DNA of 64,000 nt. Origin: Proteles cristata cristata. Lineage: Eukaryota; Chordata; Mammalia; Carnivora; Hyaenidae. The notes below the pieces were generated by a model. It was given only the letters and a program-made list of their open reading frames with translations. It did not search any database and was not told the origin of the DNA. The translations under genes were made by a program, and so were the position numbers. Of the stretch, positions 1-12,147 are shown in pieces (position 1 is the stretch's first letter; each line of letters starts with the position of its first letter). Location: contig JAESUZ010003181.1 in assembly GCA_017311185.1 (NCBI GenBank), positions 1 to 64,000 on the forward strand, written 5' to 3'.

Positions 1-1410
1 ATTTCCCAGAAGAAGGGGTGGTCTCAAGTGGGCGATTGGCCCAAGTGGTATTTTTCTGTTTCCTGGGGTCATCGTAAGTCTTTGAAGTACAGAGTTTCTG
101 GAAGTCAATTTCTCTTCTGATGGAAGCCTCCCTGGGCATCATCTTCAGTAAACTGTTATCAAATGCAGTGAAAATAAATGCCTTTCCCTCACTAACTTGT
201 CATGCTGCCTTTGTAGACATGAAAGCCAAATCTGTGGGGCCTAAACCAAGCCTTCCTTCACTTCCAGAGTGATTCACACTCTGGGCAGAGTGTGTATCAA
301 TAAGGAACTCAGGAACAGGAATTCTGGATTTTTTTTAAATAAAACCCACAATGAATAAACATGCACACACACTTATGTGTGTAAATACATGTGTTTGTGC
401 ACACATACACAAAATGTAATAAATAGTAAGTACTAAATAATTGTTAGATTCATTGCATTCACTTCTTTAAGACATGCCTTTTATTTTTAAATTTATAGTA
501 GCTTGCAAAACCTTTAGAATAACATGTTCTCTATCTCTAGATGCCTTAACCAAGTGCTCGTCTGGACATGTGGGGAATGTGGTTGGAGGCCTCTGTAAAG
601 CAGAGCTGGGAGGAAGGAACGAGAAGAGGTGTCTGGTAGATGTCTCTCTTGGGAGGTGACAAGTGACCAAACTGCCAGAAATCATCAGACTGGGAAGATG
701 CTAGGAAATCTTCAACTGCATAGTCATGAGGATTCCAGCTACTAAATCGATAAGAAGAATGTGCAGGAAGGACTGGGCAGCTAGCTCTGGGCCCTGCTGA
801 AAACAAATGGGTCAGTAGAGCTCTCTTGTGGGACTTACTCTTAGTAGGGATTCCTGTCATGCACTTGTCCATCTCCCTGCCTCGGAGCTTTCTTGGATGG
901 CTCTGATCTCACAGGGCTTTCCCCTTGGCCAGGACAGACTTGAGGGAAGACTGAGAAGGCATTAGCGGTAACCGAACCCTGTAAGATGTGACAGTCACTG
1001 CCAGTGGGAGGCCCTTGGCAAGATGGCAGTTCCATAGCTCATAAGGTTAAGCCGTCACTGCTTTTCCCCAAGTTTGAATTTTTACTCAACCATCACCTGC
1101 TTGACTGGATTGGTTTCCCCTTTTTGTTATTTCCACAGTCTCTGTGCCCATCTATCATCACCTCTTTCTTTCCACACCACTAGCCTTAGCCCCTCAAGGC
1201 CTACGATTGAGTCTTTCTATCATACAGTGTCTAACAGAGAGTAGAGGCTCGGCAAACACTTGTCTCCCAGTCTCCTTTCTCTGTCTGCCTCTTCTCAGCC
1301 TAGATGTGATCTCCTCTAGGGATTTTTCTCTGATTCCCCAGACACCAAAGTGTTCTTTCTTTGTGCTCCCTTGGCCACTCTACCTACCTTCCTGCCAGCC
1401 TTTTTGTTTC
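1..1410. other. Intergenic flank, no gene seen
   Basis: No exon-like frame, splice-flanked conserved peptide or recent repeat was recognised here. Around 359-411 there is a short CA/TG-rich stretch that reads as an imperfect inverted repeat. The short open frames overlap each other on both strands and look like chance frames. In human the gene upstream of WNT16 is CPED1, but I found no CPED1 coding sequence here. Confidence 0.6.
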
Positions 1411-1426
1411 CTTGGTTTCATATTTT

Positions 1427-1643
1427 TTTTTTAAATATTTTTTTTTATTTATTTCTAGGAGAGAGAGAGAGACAGCGTGAACAGGGGAGGGTCAGAGAGA
1501 GGGGAGTCACAGACTGAAACAGGCTCCAGGCTCTGAGCTGGCAGTCAGCACAGAGCCCGACGCGGGGCTCGAACCCACGAACCGCGAGATCATGACCCAA
1601 GCGAAAGTCGGACGCTTAACCGACTAAGCCACCCAGGCGCCCC
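1427..1643 (-). mobile_element. Carnivore tRNA-derived SINE (SINEC type), young copy
   Basis: The element is read on the minus strand: the T-rich left end is the poly(A) tail and the right end is the reversed GGCGCCTGGGTGGCT head. It is flanked by a 16-base duplication CTTGGTTTCATATTTT at 1411-1426 and 1644-1659. The body has the GCTGACTGCCAGCTC and CTCCTAGAAATAAA variants shared with the other young copies in this window. Confidence 0.95.
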
Positions 1644-1732
1644 CTTGGTTTCATATTTTGAAGCCTCTGGAATGTCAACCATAGGAGGAAGGAACTTTTT
1701 TGGTTGGTTGGTTGTGTTTATTTATTATGTAT

Positions 1733-2048
1733 TTTTAACTATTTTATTGAGATACAATTTACATGCCATAAAATTCACTCATTTACAGTCTACAGTTCAA
1801 TGGTTTTTAGTAAATGTACACAGGTTTGCCATCATCACCATAATCTAATTCTCAAACATTTTTGTCCTCCCAAAGAGAAATAAAGCAATCACTTTCTACA
1901 CTTCCCCTCCTCCCCCCACCCCCCAATATTAGGCAACTGCTGATCTGCTTTGTGTTTCTAGAGATTTGCTTACCCTGAACATCTCCTATAAACAGGATTA
2001 TACAATGTGTAGTCTTTTGCGGCTGGCTTCTTTCACTCAGTATTTTAA
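1733..2048 (-). mobile_element. Old L1 3' end fragment
   Basis: The stretch begins with TTTATTGAGATACAATTTAC, a typical reversed 3' UTR of mammalian L1 elements. It continues through text of the type seen where old L1s overlap the ORF2 end (CTATAAACAGGATTATACAA). No open frame is left. The subfamily was not determined. Confidence 0.7.
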
Positions 2049-2059
2049 TCTTTGGATTC

Positions 2060-5000
2060 TCAGTTTGGAAATATATTGCTGAGCAAAAGAAAAGACCCTC
2101 AATGAATTTGTATAGCATGGAAAAATAAATGCACTAACAGACTTTAACATTTTCTGGAGGTAGAAATTGCGCTCCAAATGGAACTTGTCTAAGAGGCTTT
2201 GATAAAACATTGCGTTAGAAAATCACATTGTCACTTCCTCAAACGCTCTGTAGCAAGTGCCAATTGTTTGTTGATTCCCTTTGTGCCCTGAGGAGGAGGA
2301 CTAAGGTGGGGGGGGGGGGCAGAGAGCTTGCTCGAGGAGGTGGGAGCCCCGTCTGGAAGTCTCCTGCCTGGGTTGTAGAGAGGCTGCCTGATGCTGTGGG
2401 AGCCGCTGACACCAGGAGCGGGGCCCGAAGACTTCAGTCCACACAGACCTGGGGTGCTCCGGACTCCTTCTCGCAGCACCCCGCTCAGTGCTCATCTCAG
2501 CAGTCACCGATGCTCTCTGCCCTGCCCCTGGCAAAACTGGAAAGGGGGTCATGTCATGACGCCATGCCCAGGTTTAGTGAATCAACAGGCCTTATACCCC
2601 AAGCCCTCACAAGGGTACTGAACCTTTAAAAGAGGACAAACGAAGGCATTTTTAGTTGTGGAATTCCCAGACATCGGCCATTCAGAAATGGGGCTTTTGA
2701 AAGAAGCAGGGAGCATCACATAATTTACCCCAAAGGTTCTGCCATCGCAAGAACAGAGGAGATGGGAGAGAACGGGCGGCGACGGCCAAGGGCTGCCCGC
2801 TAACCAGATCCTAAGGTGTGTGGCAGGATGTCCACACAGGCGCGGCCCTTCAGGCATGCATATCAATGGAGCATGACTTCTGATCTGTAGAAAACATTCT
2901 ATTAACTTTCTTTTTCTACCGTACTATTGTCAAATGCAATAGTAATGTAGCACCAAAAGTCATCATTTCTATGTCATAAATCTTCCTATAATTTTATATA
3001 TAATAAGTGCTTACAGATGCAAATCATGTTTAAATGGAGGGACATAATGGTTAAAAGAAGTACTGGCCATATTGTAGTAATTTTGCAAACAGCTGTTTCA
3101 AGTTAGCATGTGTGTATTCCCAGTCTTGTGTATATGAGATACAAGTTAATGTCAACAGTACATTAACAATGCAACTGAATTTAATTACAGAACTGAAAAT
3201 GCTTTGGGTAGAGGGATCACATTTTCACTCAAAAGCCTAGGTAGGGAGACATCTGTTTCTGGTGCATTTCAAATGGGTACTTGCATCCTTTACACTCCCT
3301 GATTCTGTAATTTTTTTTTTGCAACAGTGAGTTAACTGAAAGATTTCCCTGCATATTTTTTCCTAAAGCAAGATAGCAGATCTGTTCATCAGCAACTTAA
3401 TTTTGCAAGTGGTATAATATATGCCTTCGAAATATGAATCTGGGGCGTGTACAGAGGACTGCAAGCCATCAGGAAGATACTCTTACTTTAGCACAAAGTT
3501 AAGTCTGGAATTAAGAGCGGAAGAGAAGGCCTCCTTGCTTTGTTACCAGATGGCTCCCCCACTGTGTCCACAATTCTTTATTTTACTAGGTTCTTCTGTT
3601 TGAAATCATTCAATTAGGGCAATCATTCACGTTAACCTCCAGGGTCTTTTAAGATGCTAATATACTAGGAAAGTTGGAGCTATTAGACATTTGTAGTATG
3701 AGTGAATTTAATCACATCATTTTTCTCCAAACAGCTGGCAAATTCAACGCACTGGGTAAATAAGAGGATGTAGGATAATTATGAAGGGAACCCTATTGCC
3801 GGAAAGATTCCTCTGGGAGAAAGGGGGACCTGAGAAGCAGAGGGGCATTGGTTTCCAATGAGCCACGATGTCCAAGCGCCATGTGGTGCCATGTTCACCT
3901 CCCCAGGCTGAACTTTAAAATCACTTACAGTTGGGCAATGGACTTGGAATATAATGCCTTATTGGAATCGCTACAGGAATCTAAATTACTCACCTAGAGA
4001 GGTGACTTGACTGGGTTACTCCCGTTACCCATCAGTTCACATTTTATCAGTTCAGCTCAGCTGGAAGACCTACTGAACACTGTTTGTTGTCCCCTCTGGT
4101 TGCTGGTTTCCGCCGCTGCCCAGAGCAACAACAGATTGTGCTTTATTGCCCTGCACTTTCCAAGCAGCACCCCCTGCATGTAAAAGCAGGCCACTTCAGA
4201 GGGTTGCCAAGGATGTAAAGCGTTGTTAAAGTGAAAACAGTCAGTCATCTGCTTAACTGTTGATGGAAATAAGATAAATATGGGTATCTCTCCTTTATTG
4301 CTTAGAGGAGTTGAATGTAAGTACAATCTTGCTGCTATGCCAACGGCTCCAGGGCTGCCAGCATCAATTTAGGGGTGCTGGTGGGCTGAGGGTTCTAAAT
4401 GTTTTATCCATTCTCATGGCTCCATGCAGGTGCATTTTTTTCAGAAAGAAAAGGAGTTATTCAACCACATGTATGACAGTGATTCTATCCTTCTAGAGTC
4501 TCCGCACAATCTATTACAGATAATTTATATGACAGCTTCTTAGACATGAGTGGTTCATATGTTCATCAAGCTTCTAAGACATGAGTGGTCCTTGAAAAAT
4601 CAGGAAGGTTGAAATTTTTTGTGCTGAGATTCTATGGCTTAAAGGATTTTAAAAGATTTTTAAATGTTGACTAGATATGCCGATTGTTTCTGGATTGTCT
4701 CTCCGGAGAAGTAAAGTAGATGAGTGGTTTGAAGGCAAACTATGAAAACTTCTATGCTTCCGTTCCTTTCATGCACATAAAAAGCATAACATTTGCCTAA
4801 ACAGAGGGTGTTCTATCTCGCCGTGTTTGTTCCCGTGCAATACTAGCAGCTGACCACTGGTCTAAGTTTCCTTGGGGAACGGGATTCAAACACTTACACC
4901 ACCGACTCTTAGGATTCCAGAAATATCAGCTTTTTTGTTCACTTCTTTTGTTTTGTGTTTGATCTAGAACACCAGGTGGGAAGGTAAGCCAGCCAGTTTT

Positions 5001-6170
5001 GTCCATCAGGTTATGAGAAGAAAAGAAGAAAAAAAAAAAAAAGAAAGAAAAGGAGAAGGTCACAGAACATGAGAAGAATAAGAAAGTGAGGCAATGAGAG
5101 CAAGAAGAATTCAGGGGAGAAAGAAAGAGGCTGTTCAGAAGCCTTAAGAAATGGTGGCAGTTGTCATTCGGTGCCATGATTATCAGTCAGCACGCATGGC
5201 CTGCAGTTTAACCAGAGTCAGTATGTGCCTCTTGGAGGATACGCCACAAATAACAAAAGGTCACAGTCTCCAGTTGAAAACTAAAATTTTCAATTATCCA
5301 GCTGTGTGCTTGTTCTCGTGGCCATTAATTTACTACATTGCTGGTGGAATACAAAGATGCTCTTAATCAGAGAGAGGATAATTGTAGGCACAAAAGGAAA
5401 ATGTCATTTTGTACTAACTAATCTGATTAGTGCTACTTTTGTAACTGCCTTTTGAAAAGGACTAATCCTTTCTTTTAGCTGGGTCTTCAGAATCATGAGT
5501 TTTCTTGTTTTGGGAATAAACCTAACCACTGTAACTCACTTGCTAATTGCATTTCTCACATTTCCCAGCAATAAAAGTTGTCCTTTATTCTGATTCAACT
5601 TTTCCAGTGCAGAAACTTAACTCTTGTTGAAGTTATCAAGCTATTTCAATGTGAGCACTGAATTGGATTTTCAGTAGAAGGCCAGCTATACTAAAACACA
5701 AAAACAAAAGCAAAAACAGAAACTCAATTTAGACTGCAATTGCTTGAGCCTCTCAAGTCCTCTCCCTCACTAAATTGAAGAACATTTCGACAGTATCATC
5801 AAAATAGGAGACGGAATATTCTTCTCTGGGGAATGTGACTGGCCTAAGACACAAGACATAAATATATTGCTCCGGAAGATTCACCAAAAAAATAATGCAT
5901 TGAGACCACCCTAAAGTAAAACTCAAATCAATACGTCCCACCCATGTGCTCCGAGCTTCTGACTGGCTTTTAGAACTTCATGCATAATCATGAGCAGCAA
6001 GCAAGGAACACCAGACATCTGAAGCAACTTCTAGGAGGACAGATAGATGCAAAGCAAACAGAATAAAGTGAATTGGAAGAAGCAGTGGGAAGAAAATTGC
6101 AAAAAAATATATCATTAATAATACTATGTGAAACACAATAGTCACCCCCCCAAATACGTGCACATCTGAC
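2060..6170. other. Intergenic, no gene seen
   Basis: This is unique-looking sequence with a GC-richer island-like patch at 2290-2560 that includes a G10 run. An imperfect direct repeat of about 23 bases lies at 4534-4556 and 4569-4591 (AGCTTCT.AGACATGAGTGG). An A-rich run sits at 5025-5055. The open frames in the GC-rich patch overlap on both strands and carry no recognisable domain. Confidence 0.55.
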
Positions 6171-7030
6171 TGGTTTTCCAGGGCTGTCACAACAAAGGAC
6201 CACAGGCAGGGTGGCTTACAACAGAATTGTATCCTCTCACAGTTCTGGAGTCCAGAAATCTGAAAGAAGGTCACAGGGCTGCACTGCTAGAGGCTCGAGG
6301 GAAGAACGCTTCCTGCCTCTTCCAGCTTCTGGCGGCCCCCAACATTCCTTGTGTCTTTGCTCCACTGTCTCCAACCTTCGCATAACCTTCTCCTTTTCTG
6401 AACCTGTCTCTTCTCCTGTTCTATCTCTAATAAGGACCCTTGTCATCGGACTTAGGGCCCACTCAGATAATCCAGGATGGTTTCATTTAAGAGTCTTAAT
6501 TTGAAGGGCTCTGTAAAGAAATATGCTTTGGAAAAATCAAAATAAGATCCCATTCACAGGTTCTGGGTGTTAGGTTGTAGGCATATCTTTTGGAGGGCCA
6601 CCACTCAACCTACTACAATGTCCTAATGTCCAGAACCTATGAATATGTTACCCTTCATAGCAAAAGAAATTTCGCAGATGTGACTCAGTGAAGGATCTTG
6701 AGAAGGGAAGATTTTCCTGGATGATCCAAGCAGTCCCAATGTAATCACTAGAGTCCTCCTAAGAAGGGGGCAGGAGGGTCACAGTCAGGGAAGGAGATAT
6801 GACAATAACAGCCGAGGTCAGAACAATGTGAGGAAGGCAACGAGAGCCAAGGAAGGCAAGCAACCTCTAGAAGATGGAAATGGCAAGGAAGCAGACTTTG
6901 CATTCCTTCTACCCAAGTGGCATGATGGTGAAGTGGATCTCAGATGGCATGGGCAACAGATGTGGGGGCTCCTGTTCCATATTGGAATAGGTCAGGGAAC
7001 ACTGGGGGACACTGAGTCATAAAAATGATA
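6170..7030. repeat. Ancient interspersed repeat remnants
   Basis: Two blocks resemble high-copy mammalian repeats. One is at 6170-6280 (GGGTGGCTTACAACAGAATT, then CTCTCACAGTTCTGGAG). The other is at 6620-6830 (TTCGCAGATGTGACTCAGTG, then CCCAATGTAATCACTAGAGT). I recognise both phrases as common repeat text, but I cannot name the family reliably. The open frames over them are not believed. Confidence 0.5.
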
Positions 7031-7034
7031 TTAA

Positions 7035-10000
7035 AAGAACATCTGATGCCCATGAGGAGATTTGGGAACTGGCAAGGACTGACATTGGACTTGTGATAAG
7101 CACATAGCAACCAGACAAATGGGGAAAAAACACAAGTGAGGAAAAGGAAAAGAACCACAGCATATCATGTAGCTCAGCATGAATAGCATGATGTGTGAGA
7201 AGAAAATAAGGACTGACAGCTGATCTGACCACAATTTTGAGACATCCGTACTGGAGACATAAAGGGGATCAAAGTATACATGTGCAGGGGGAGGGTGTGA
7301 GGGGTGATCCTCTCACAGAGCAGATCCTCCACTTCCACAGCAGAAAGGGGGTAGGTAATGCCTAACAGTTTGAAAATTCAGAAGTAACAGTATAAGTATG
7401 ATATGTAACAAATTGGTGCAGAATACCAAAAGAATTCAGCTGAAAGTTACCACCTCTGGGGAGGGGTAAATGGCCAGTGTGGAAGTGGGAAAATGTTTTC
7501 CACTGCAAGACTTAGACAATTCTTTAATTACCTCATCTATATGATTTCTTAAAAGCCTATGGCTTTGTGAGAAGTTCAGTGAGAGGGGCCATTTTATTTA
7601 AGGTTTTCTGCAAAGTCCCATTGATTCACTGCTATACCCCTTTGATTAGATTACTAAGTTGGACAATTTAAATATTAGGAAAGGAGACACAGAAAGATTC
7701 TAACACTTGCTGAGGGCTACTACATAAAACTAAGCCAGGAAGAGAAACAAATGTTGCATGACCTTAATCTTTTTAAGTGGTTCTTCTGATTTCCCCAGCT
7801 GTGAAATATAGTTATCACCTTCAGCTCCTTTCTTTCATTCGAGTTTGAATTCTAAATCAGGACACACAAAGCAAGCAATTAACAAAAATAACCCTCCATC
7901 ATAGGTGTTATCAAATGGTTTGAATTATCCTGAAAAATAAAGCATATATATTTCTTTATAAACAATCACAGGCAGCCATCACATGTTTTGTCTAGCCTGA
8001 CAATTTATGCAATCAACAAATAATTGTGCATATTAGATAAATAAAATATTTCTTAGGCATTTTTATGAACGTCTCTATACATCCCCATTACAATGTATTT
8101 CTCCAACTTAGCCTACCGATCTTAAGCCGCCTCTTGGTTATTAATTTTGTGATTCGTCCTCAACCACCTTTCTAACTTTATATCGACGAGGCCACCCAAT
8201 ATGCTTCTGGGCCACTTGCCTGAGATGACAACGTGCGAGGGATCATGAGTTCATTTTAATGTGACCAAGGGAAACCAAAAGCAGAAAAATAAAACAAATA
8301 ATGTGTCCTAAGGTTCAAAAAGTGGAGAAGGACATTGTTTAGGGACACTTATTTTCTGTGTGTGAAATCGTCCTTCTGCCCCCTTGGGTTGAATCTTTGC
8401 AGTCCAGAGTGATTGATAAGGAGACACGACTCTCGTCTTCCCACAGCTTCCAAAGGCAGAAGTGGCTAGAGTTACACTGAGCACTGATGTGCCCATAACC
8501 ACTGTGTCACTCTCTAACCGCTGTGTCAGTGTAGAACTTGTCTTTCCTCAGAATACAGTCCTGAGCATTTGTGTCACAGGTCCCCTGCCTCTGGCTTCCG
8601 CGAAGGTTCTTAATCTGCCGGCGCATCTGTTTGGAAGACTTACAATACTACATTTTCTAGTAGGTGGCGGAACTGATGGGCTTGCTCTCTTGGCCTAAGG
8701 AAGTGAGGACCTCCTTCAGCGTGTCTGTATTCTCACTTCTTTCTTCTATCGTGAGGGAGTCTGTACCCTATTGCCCTGTGGAGAAAGAGCGGTCAGTCAG
8801 CAGGTGCCCATCACCAGCAGGGGCCCCAAAAGCAAGATAGTCCCACTCTCTCTCTTCATAGACCTGCACGTCTTCAAGCAGCAGGAGCTCTTGCCTGACG
8901 CTCTGTTGCCTCATTCTACCCCCTTCTCTCAGGTCCAGCTTCCGGCCTGGGGCTGGGGGCGCCTCCTGGATCAGCCTCGCCCTGTCAGCCTTGCTGTCTT
9001 CAAATCGGTGGGAGGAGGAAGAGGAAGCTTCACTTGGCATAATCTAGCTCTACTAGGAAGCCTTACACTCCATAAAGCCGAGATACTTTGCCCAAACTGG
9101 TTCAGTTCTCTCTGTGCGTGCTTTATTCATCAGAACCCCTGGGGCAGGGAGGGGAGGGGCGTAGGAAGGGTAAGATTCCAGCACTGAACCCCGCCCTGGG
9201 CTGCCAGCAATTCCTCTAAGATTAAGACATGCTGAGGGCCAAATCAGTTCCTGAAGGAAAGCTTCCAGCCGAAACCTGCCACAACTCAGTTAACCTAGAA
9301 GGCAAATATTAGTTCTCTCCCCAAAACAGCATTAAAAAGTGGCTCCGCTGTATTTGTCTGGTGCTGGTTTCACGAGTGTGCCCCGGGGACTCCAGACAAT
9401 GCACTGATGCTAAATTAGCAACTGGAACCTTTTACCCAGCCTGCTGGACTCAGGCTCTGTTCTGGCATGTGGCCCAGTATATCAATATTGTGGTTTTCAG
9501 CCCATTTTGGAAGCTGCTTCACTAAGCCATGTGACAGCCCCCAAAATTGGTCTGGCACCAGAAGACTTCATCAGATTGCGAACTTGAGAGCCTCAAGTCG
9601 GCTGTTTTTGTATTGATGCCTCCCTGCGTAATCATTAACAGAAGGTGAGAGGGCCGCATTTGGAACACACCTCACACCTATTATGCCGTTTGTGTTTATG
9701 TCTCTGAGCCCTCGTAAATCTCCTGGGCTTGGAGCCCTTGCCTACTCAAATACAAGCATTCTCTGGAGGAAACTCCAGTAAGCGGGTGAGTTATTAGCCC
9801 GGCTCAACGAACGTACCTGGAAGCAACACATGGCCCAGCTACAGGTTTGTCAGAAAGATTTAAGAGTATCCATTTATTTACCGATTTTAGCACGAGCAGA
9901 GACTGAAGCTGTGAATACTCTAGACATAGCCATCTGGTGGTCCCCTTGGAACTTGAGCAAATCATGTGGCAAATACTCATGCAATGTACTAGGTACGAGT

Positions 10001-10685
10001 CTTGGCCAATTTCCAGTTGAAAAGTGGTAAACGAGTAGATTATGTCAATGCTGACAGCTCCCAACTTAATGCTTTATTGATTCCACTGTTATGAGAAATT
10101 CCTTGTCTGTTAAAACAGCAACCGCACAACCATTACTGAATGCCTAATACACATTCAGACTTGTGGGCAACGGGGGCGGGGGGGGGTGCAAAGACATTTA
10201 CTCGTACTCTTTGATTTGAAGACATTTACAATCTATTCGGTGGCTTACACTTAAAGCACCCAAAACTATCAGAGAGCGAAAGTTAATTACATGACAAATT
10301 TCCCGGTAGGTACCTCAGATAACATGGGACCTGGGCAAAGAAAGACATTAATATGGTCAACTGTGGAAGGCTTCTTGAAACGGTATGACTCAAAGGGTGG
10401 GGAAGCGGGTTTGGGTAAAACCCAAAACGAACGAACGAGAAGAAACGAGAAGAAAAACGAACGAGAAAAAAATTCTAGGCATTGAGGCAGTGTTTCTCAA
10501 GAAATTGAAATAGGAAAATGCAGCCCCTGCTTATGGAAGACAGGAGAAAGAACCTGGGCTGTCTAGGAAGAATGAATGTGCTGAAATTGAGCGAATTTCA
10601 TCAGAAATGACTGCTCTAGACAAATCCTGAATGAAGGATTTAGAAGTCAAACTGAAGAGTTTAAAATTTAAATAGGAATAAATAA
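7035..10685. other. Intergenic, no gene seen
   Basis: No gene or recent repeat was recognised. An open frame at 8771-9187 plus has a mirror frame on the minus strand and no known domain. A G-rich run is at 10171-10187. A short ACGA-rich patch lies at 10423-10470 and looks like a degenerate simple repeat. Confidence 0.5.
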
Positions 10686-10921
10686 GGGTGCCCTTGGGTG
10701 GCTCAGTTGGTTAAGCGTCTGACTTTTGATTTAGGCTCCGGTCATGATCTCACAGTTTCATGAGTTCGAGCCCTAAGTAGAGCTCTGTGCAGACAGTGCA
10801 GAGCCTGCTTGGGATTCTCTCTCTGTCTCTCTCTCTCTCTCTCTTCCTCTCCTTTCTGCTCCTACCCCCCTCACGATCTCTCTGACTCTCTCAAAATAAA
10901 TAAATAAACTTTTAAAAAAAG
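10686..10921 (+). mobile_element. Carnivore SINE (SINEC type), older copy
   Basis: The head reads GGTGCCCTTGGGTGGCTCAG, followed by box-B-like GAGTTCGAGCCC, a CT repeat and an AAATAAATAAAC tail. The duplicated flank is approximately AATAAATAAG on the left and AGTAAATAAG on the right, already diverged. Confidence 0.9.
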
Positions 10922-10999
10922 GAGTAAATAAGAAATTGTGAAGGATTTCAGTCAAGAAAGTGAAAACATTAAAGTCAAGTTTAAATACAATTCTCCCCG

Positions 11000-11201
11000 G
11001 GGATGCCTGGGTGGCTTAGTTGGTTAAACAACCTACTCTTGATTTCAGCTCAGGTCATGACTGAGCCCCATGTCGGACTCTGCCCTGCAGCACAGAGACT
11101 GCTTGGGATTCTCTCTCTCCCTCTCTCTGCCCCTCCTCTGCTCATTCTCTCTCTCTCTCTCTCTCTCAAAATAAATAATAAATCTTGAAATTAAAAAAAA
11201 A
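11000..11201 (+). mobile_element. Carnivore SINE (SINEC type), older copy
   Basis: The head GGATGCCTGGGTGGCTTAGT is followed by a CT-rich body and an AAATAAATAATAAATC tail. It is diverged and lacks part of the tRNA-like middle. Confidence 0.9.
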
Positions 11202-11364
11202 TATGATTCACCTCTGTGTGAAGACAGAGACCCAGGTAAACCCCAAATGCTGCTAATCGGTTGGGCAGACTTAAACTCCACTTAGGCATGCATCCCACCC
11301 ACAGTGAGGACAGTAGCCAGTGGTGGAACGTGAATGGCGACTTTGAATACAAAAGCAACTTCAG

Positions 11365-11571
11365 GGGAGCCTGTGTGGCTCAGTCGGTTAAGCTCTGGAC
11401 TTTGGCTCAGGTCGTGATCTTGCGGTTTGTGGGGCCCCCTGTCGGGCTCTGTGCTGACATCTCAGGGCCTAGAGCTTACTTCGGATTCTGCGTCTCCCTC
11501 TCTCTGGCCTTCTCTCACTTGTGCTCTGTCTCTCTCTGTCTCTCAAAAATAAATAAACGTTAAAAAACATC
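11365..11571 (+). mobile_element. Carnivore SINE (SINEC type) with exact duplication
   Basis: This is a full-length copy from GGGAGCCTGTGTGGCTCAGT to the AAATAAATAAACG tail. The duplication AAAAGCAACTTCAG is exact at 11351-11364 and 11572-11585. Confidence 0.95.
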
Positions 11572-11930
11572 AAAAGCAACTTCAGCATGGGCTGATTTTT
11601 AAATGGTCTTTTACTGGCCAATTATTTATTACATCCTAACAATCAAGTGTAATTGCTTGGCTTAGCAGTTAGAATAACATAGACACGGGCAAGTTTCTAA
11701 ATTTTCCCTCTAAATTTTCTCCCTTAAAATTTAAAGTTGCTCAATTTTAGTAAAAAGGAAAAAACAAGAAAAGTTGTTTTTTCCATTATAGACAGCCCAG
11801 TGAGCACCCTAAAAGTAGTACCCTAAGAAACATAAATGCCAGATAATTGAAGTCATTTTCTTGATATCGTATTAAAATCAGTAATTATGCATCGATTTAG
11901 TTGTTTTGTTTTACAAAATTCAAACACCAA

Positions 11931-12147
11931 TTTTTTTTTTAATGCTTTTTATTTATTTCTAGGAGAGAGAGAGACAGCGTGAGCAGGGGAGGGTCAGAGA
12001 GAGAGGGAGTCACAGACTGAAACAGGCTCCAGGCTCTGAGCTGGCAGTCAGCAAAGAGCCGGACGCGAGGCTCGAACCCACAAACCGAGAGATCATGACC
12101 TGAGCGAAAGTCAGACGCTTAACCGACTAAGCCACCCAGGCGCCCCA
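11931..12147 (-). mobile_element. Carnivore tRNA-derived SINE, young copy
   Basis: A full-length minus-strand copy of the same young variant as 1427-1643. The duplication CAAACACCAATTTTT is at 11921 and again at 12148. Confidence 0.95.

Noticed and set aside
1540..1620. tRNA-like box A and box B sequences in many places
   Set aside because: They are heads of tRNA-derived SINEs with A-rich tails and duplications, not tRNA genes.
8768..9187. Overlapping open frames on both strands, up to 138 codons
   Set aside because: No known domain, no splice or promoter context, and mirror frames on the other strand suggest chance.
1..10000. CPED1 3' exons upstream of WNT16
   Set aside because: Expected on the plus strand from human gene order, but no exon-like match was seen. 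In human the gap is larger than the flank shown here.
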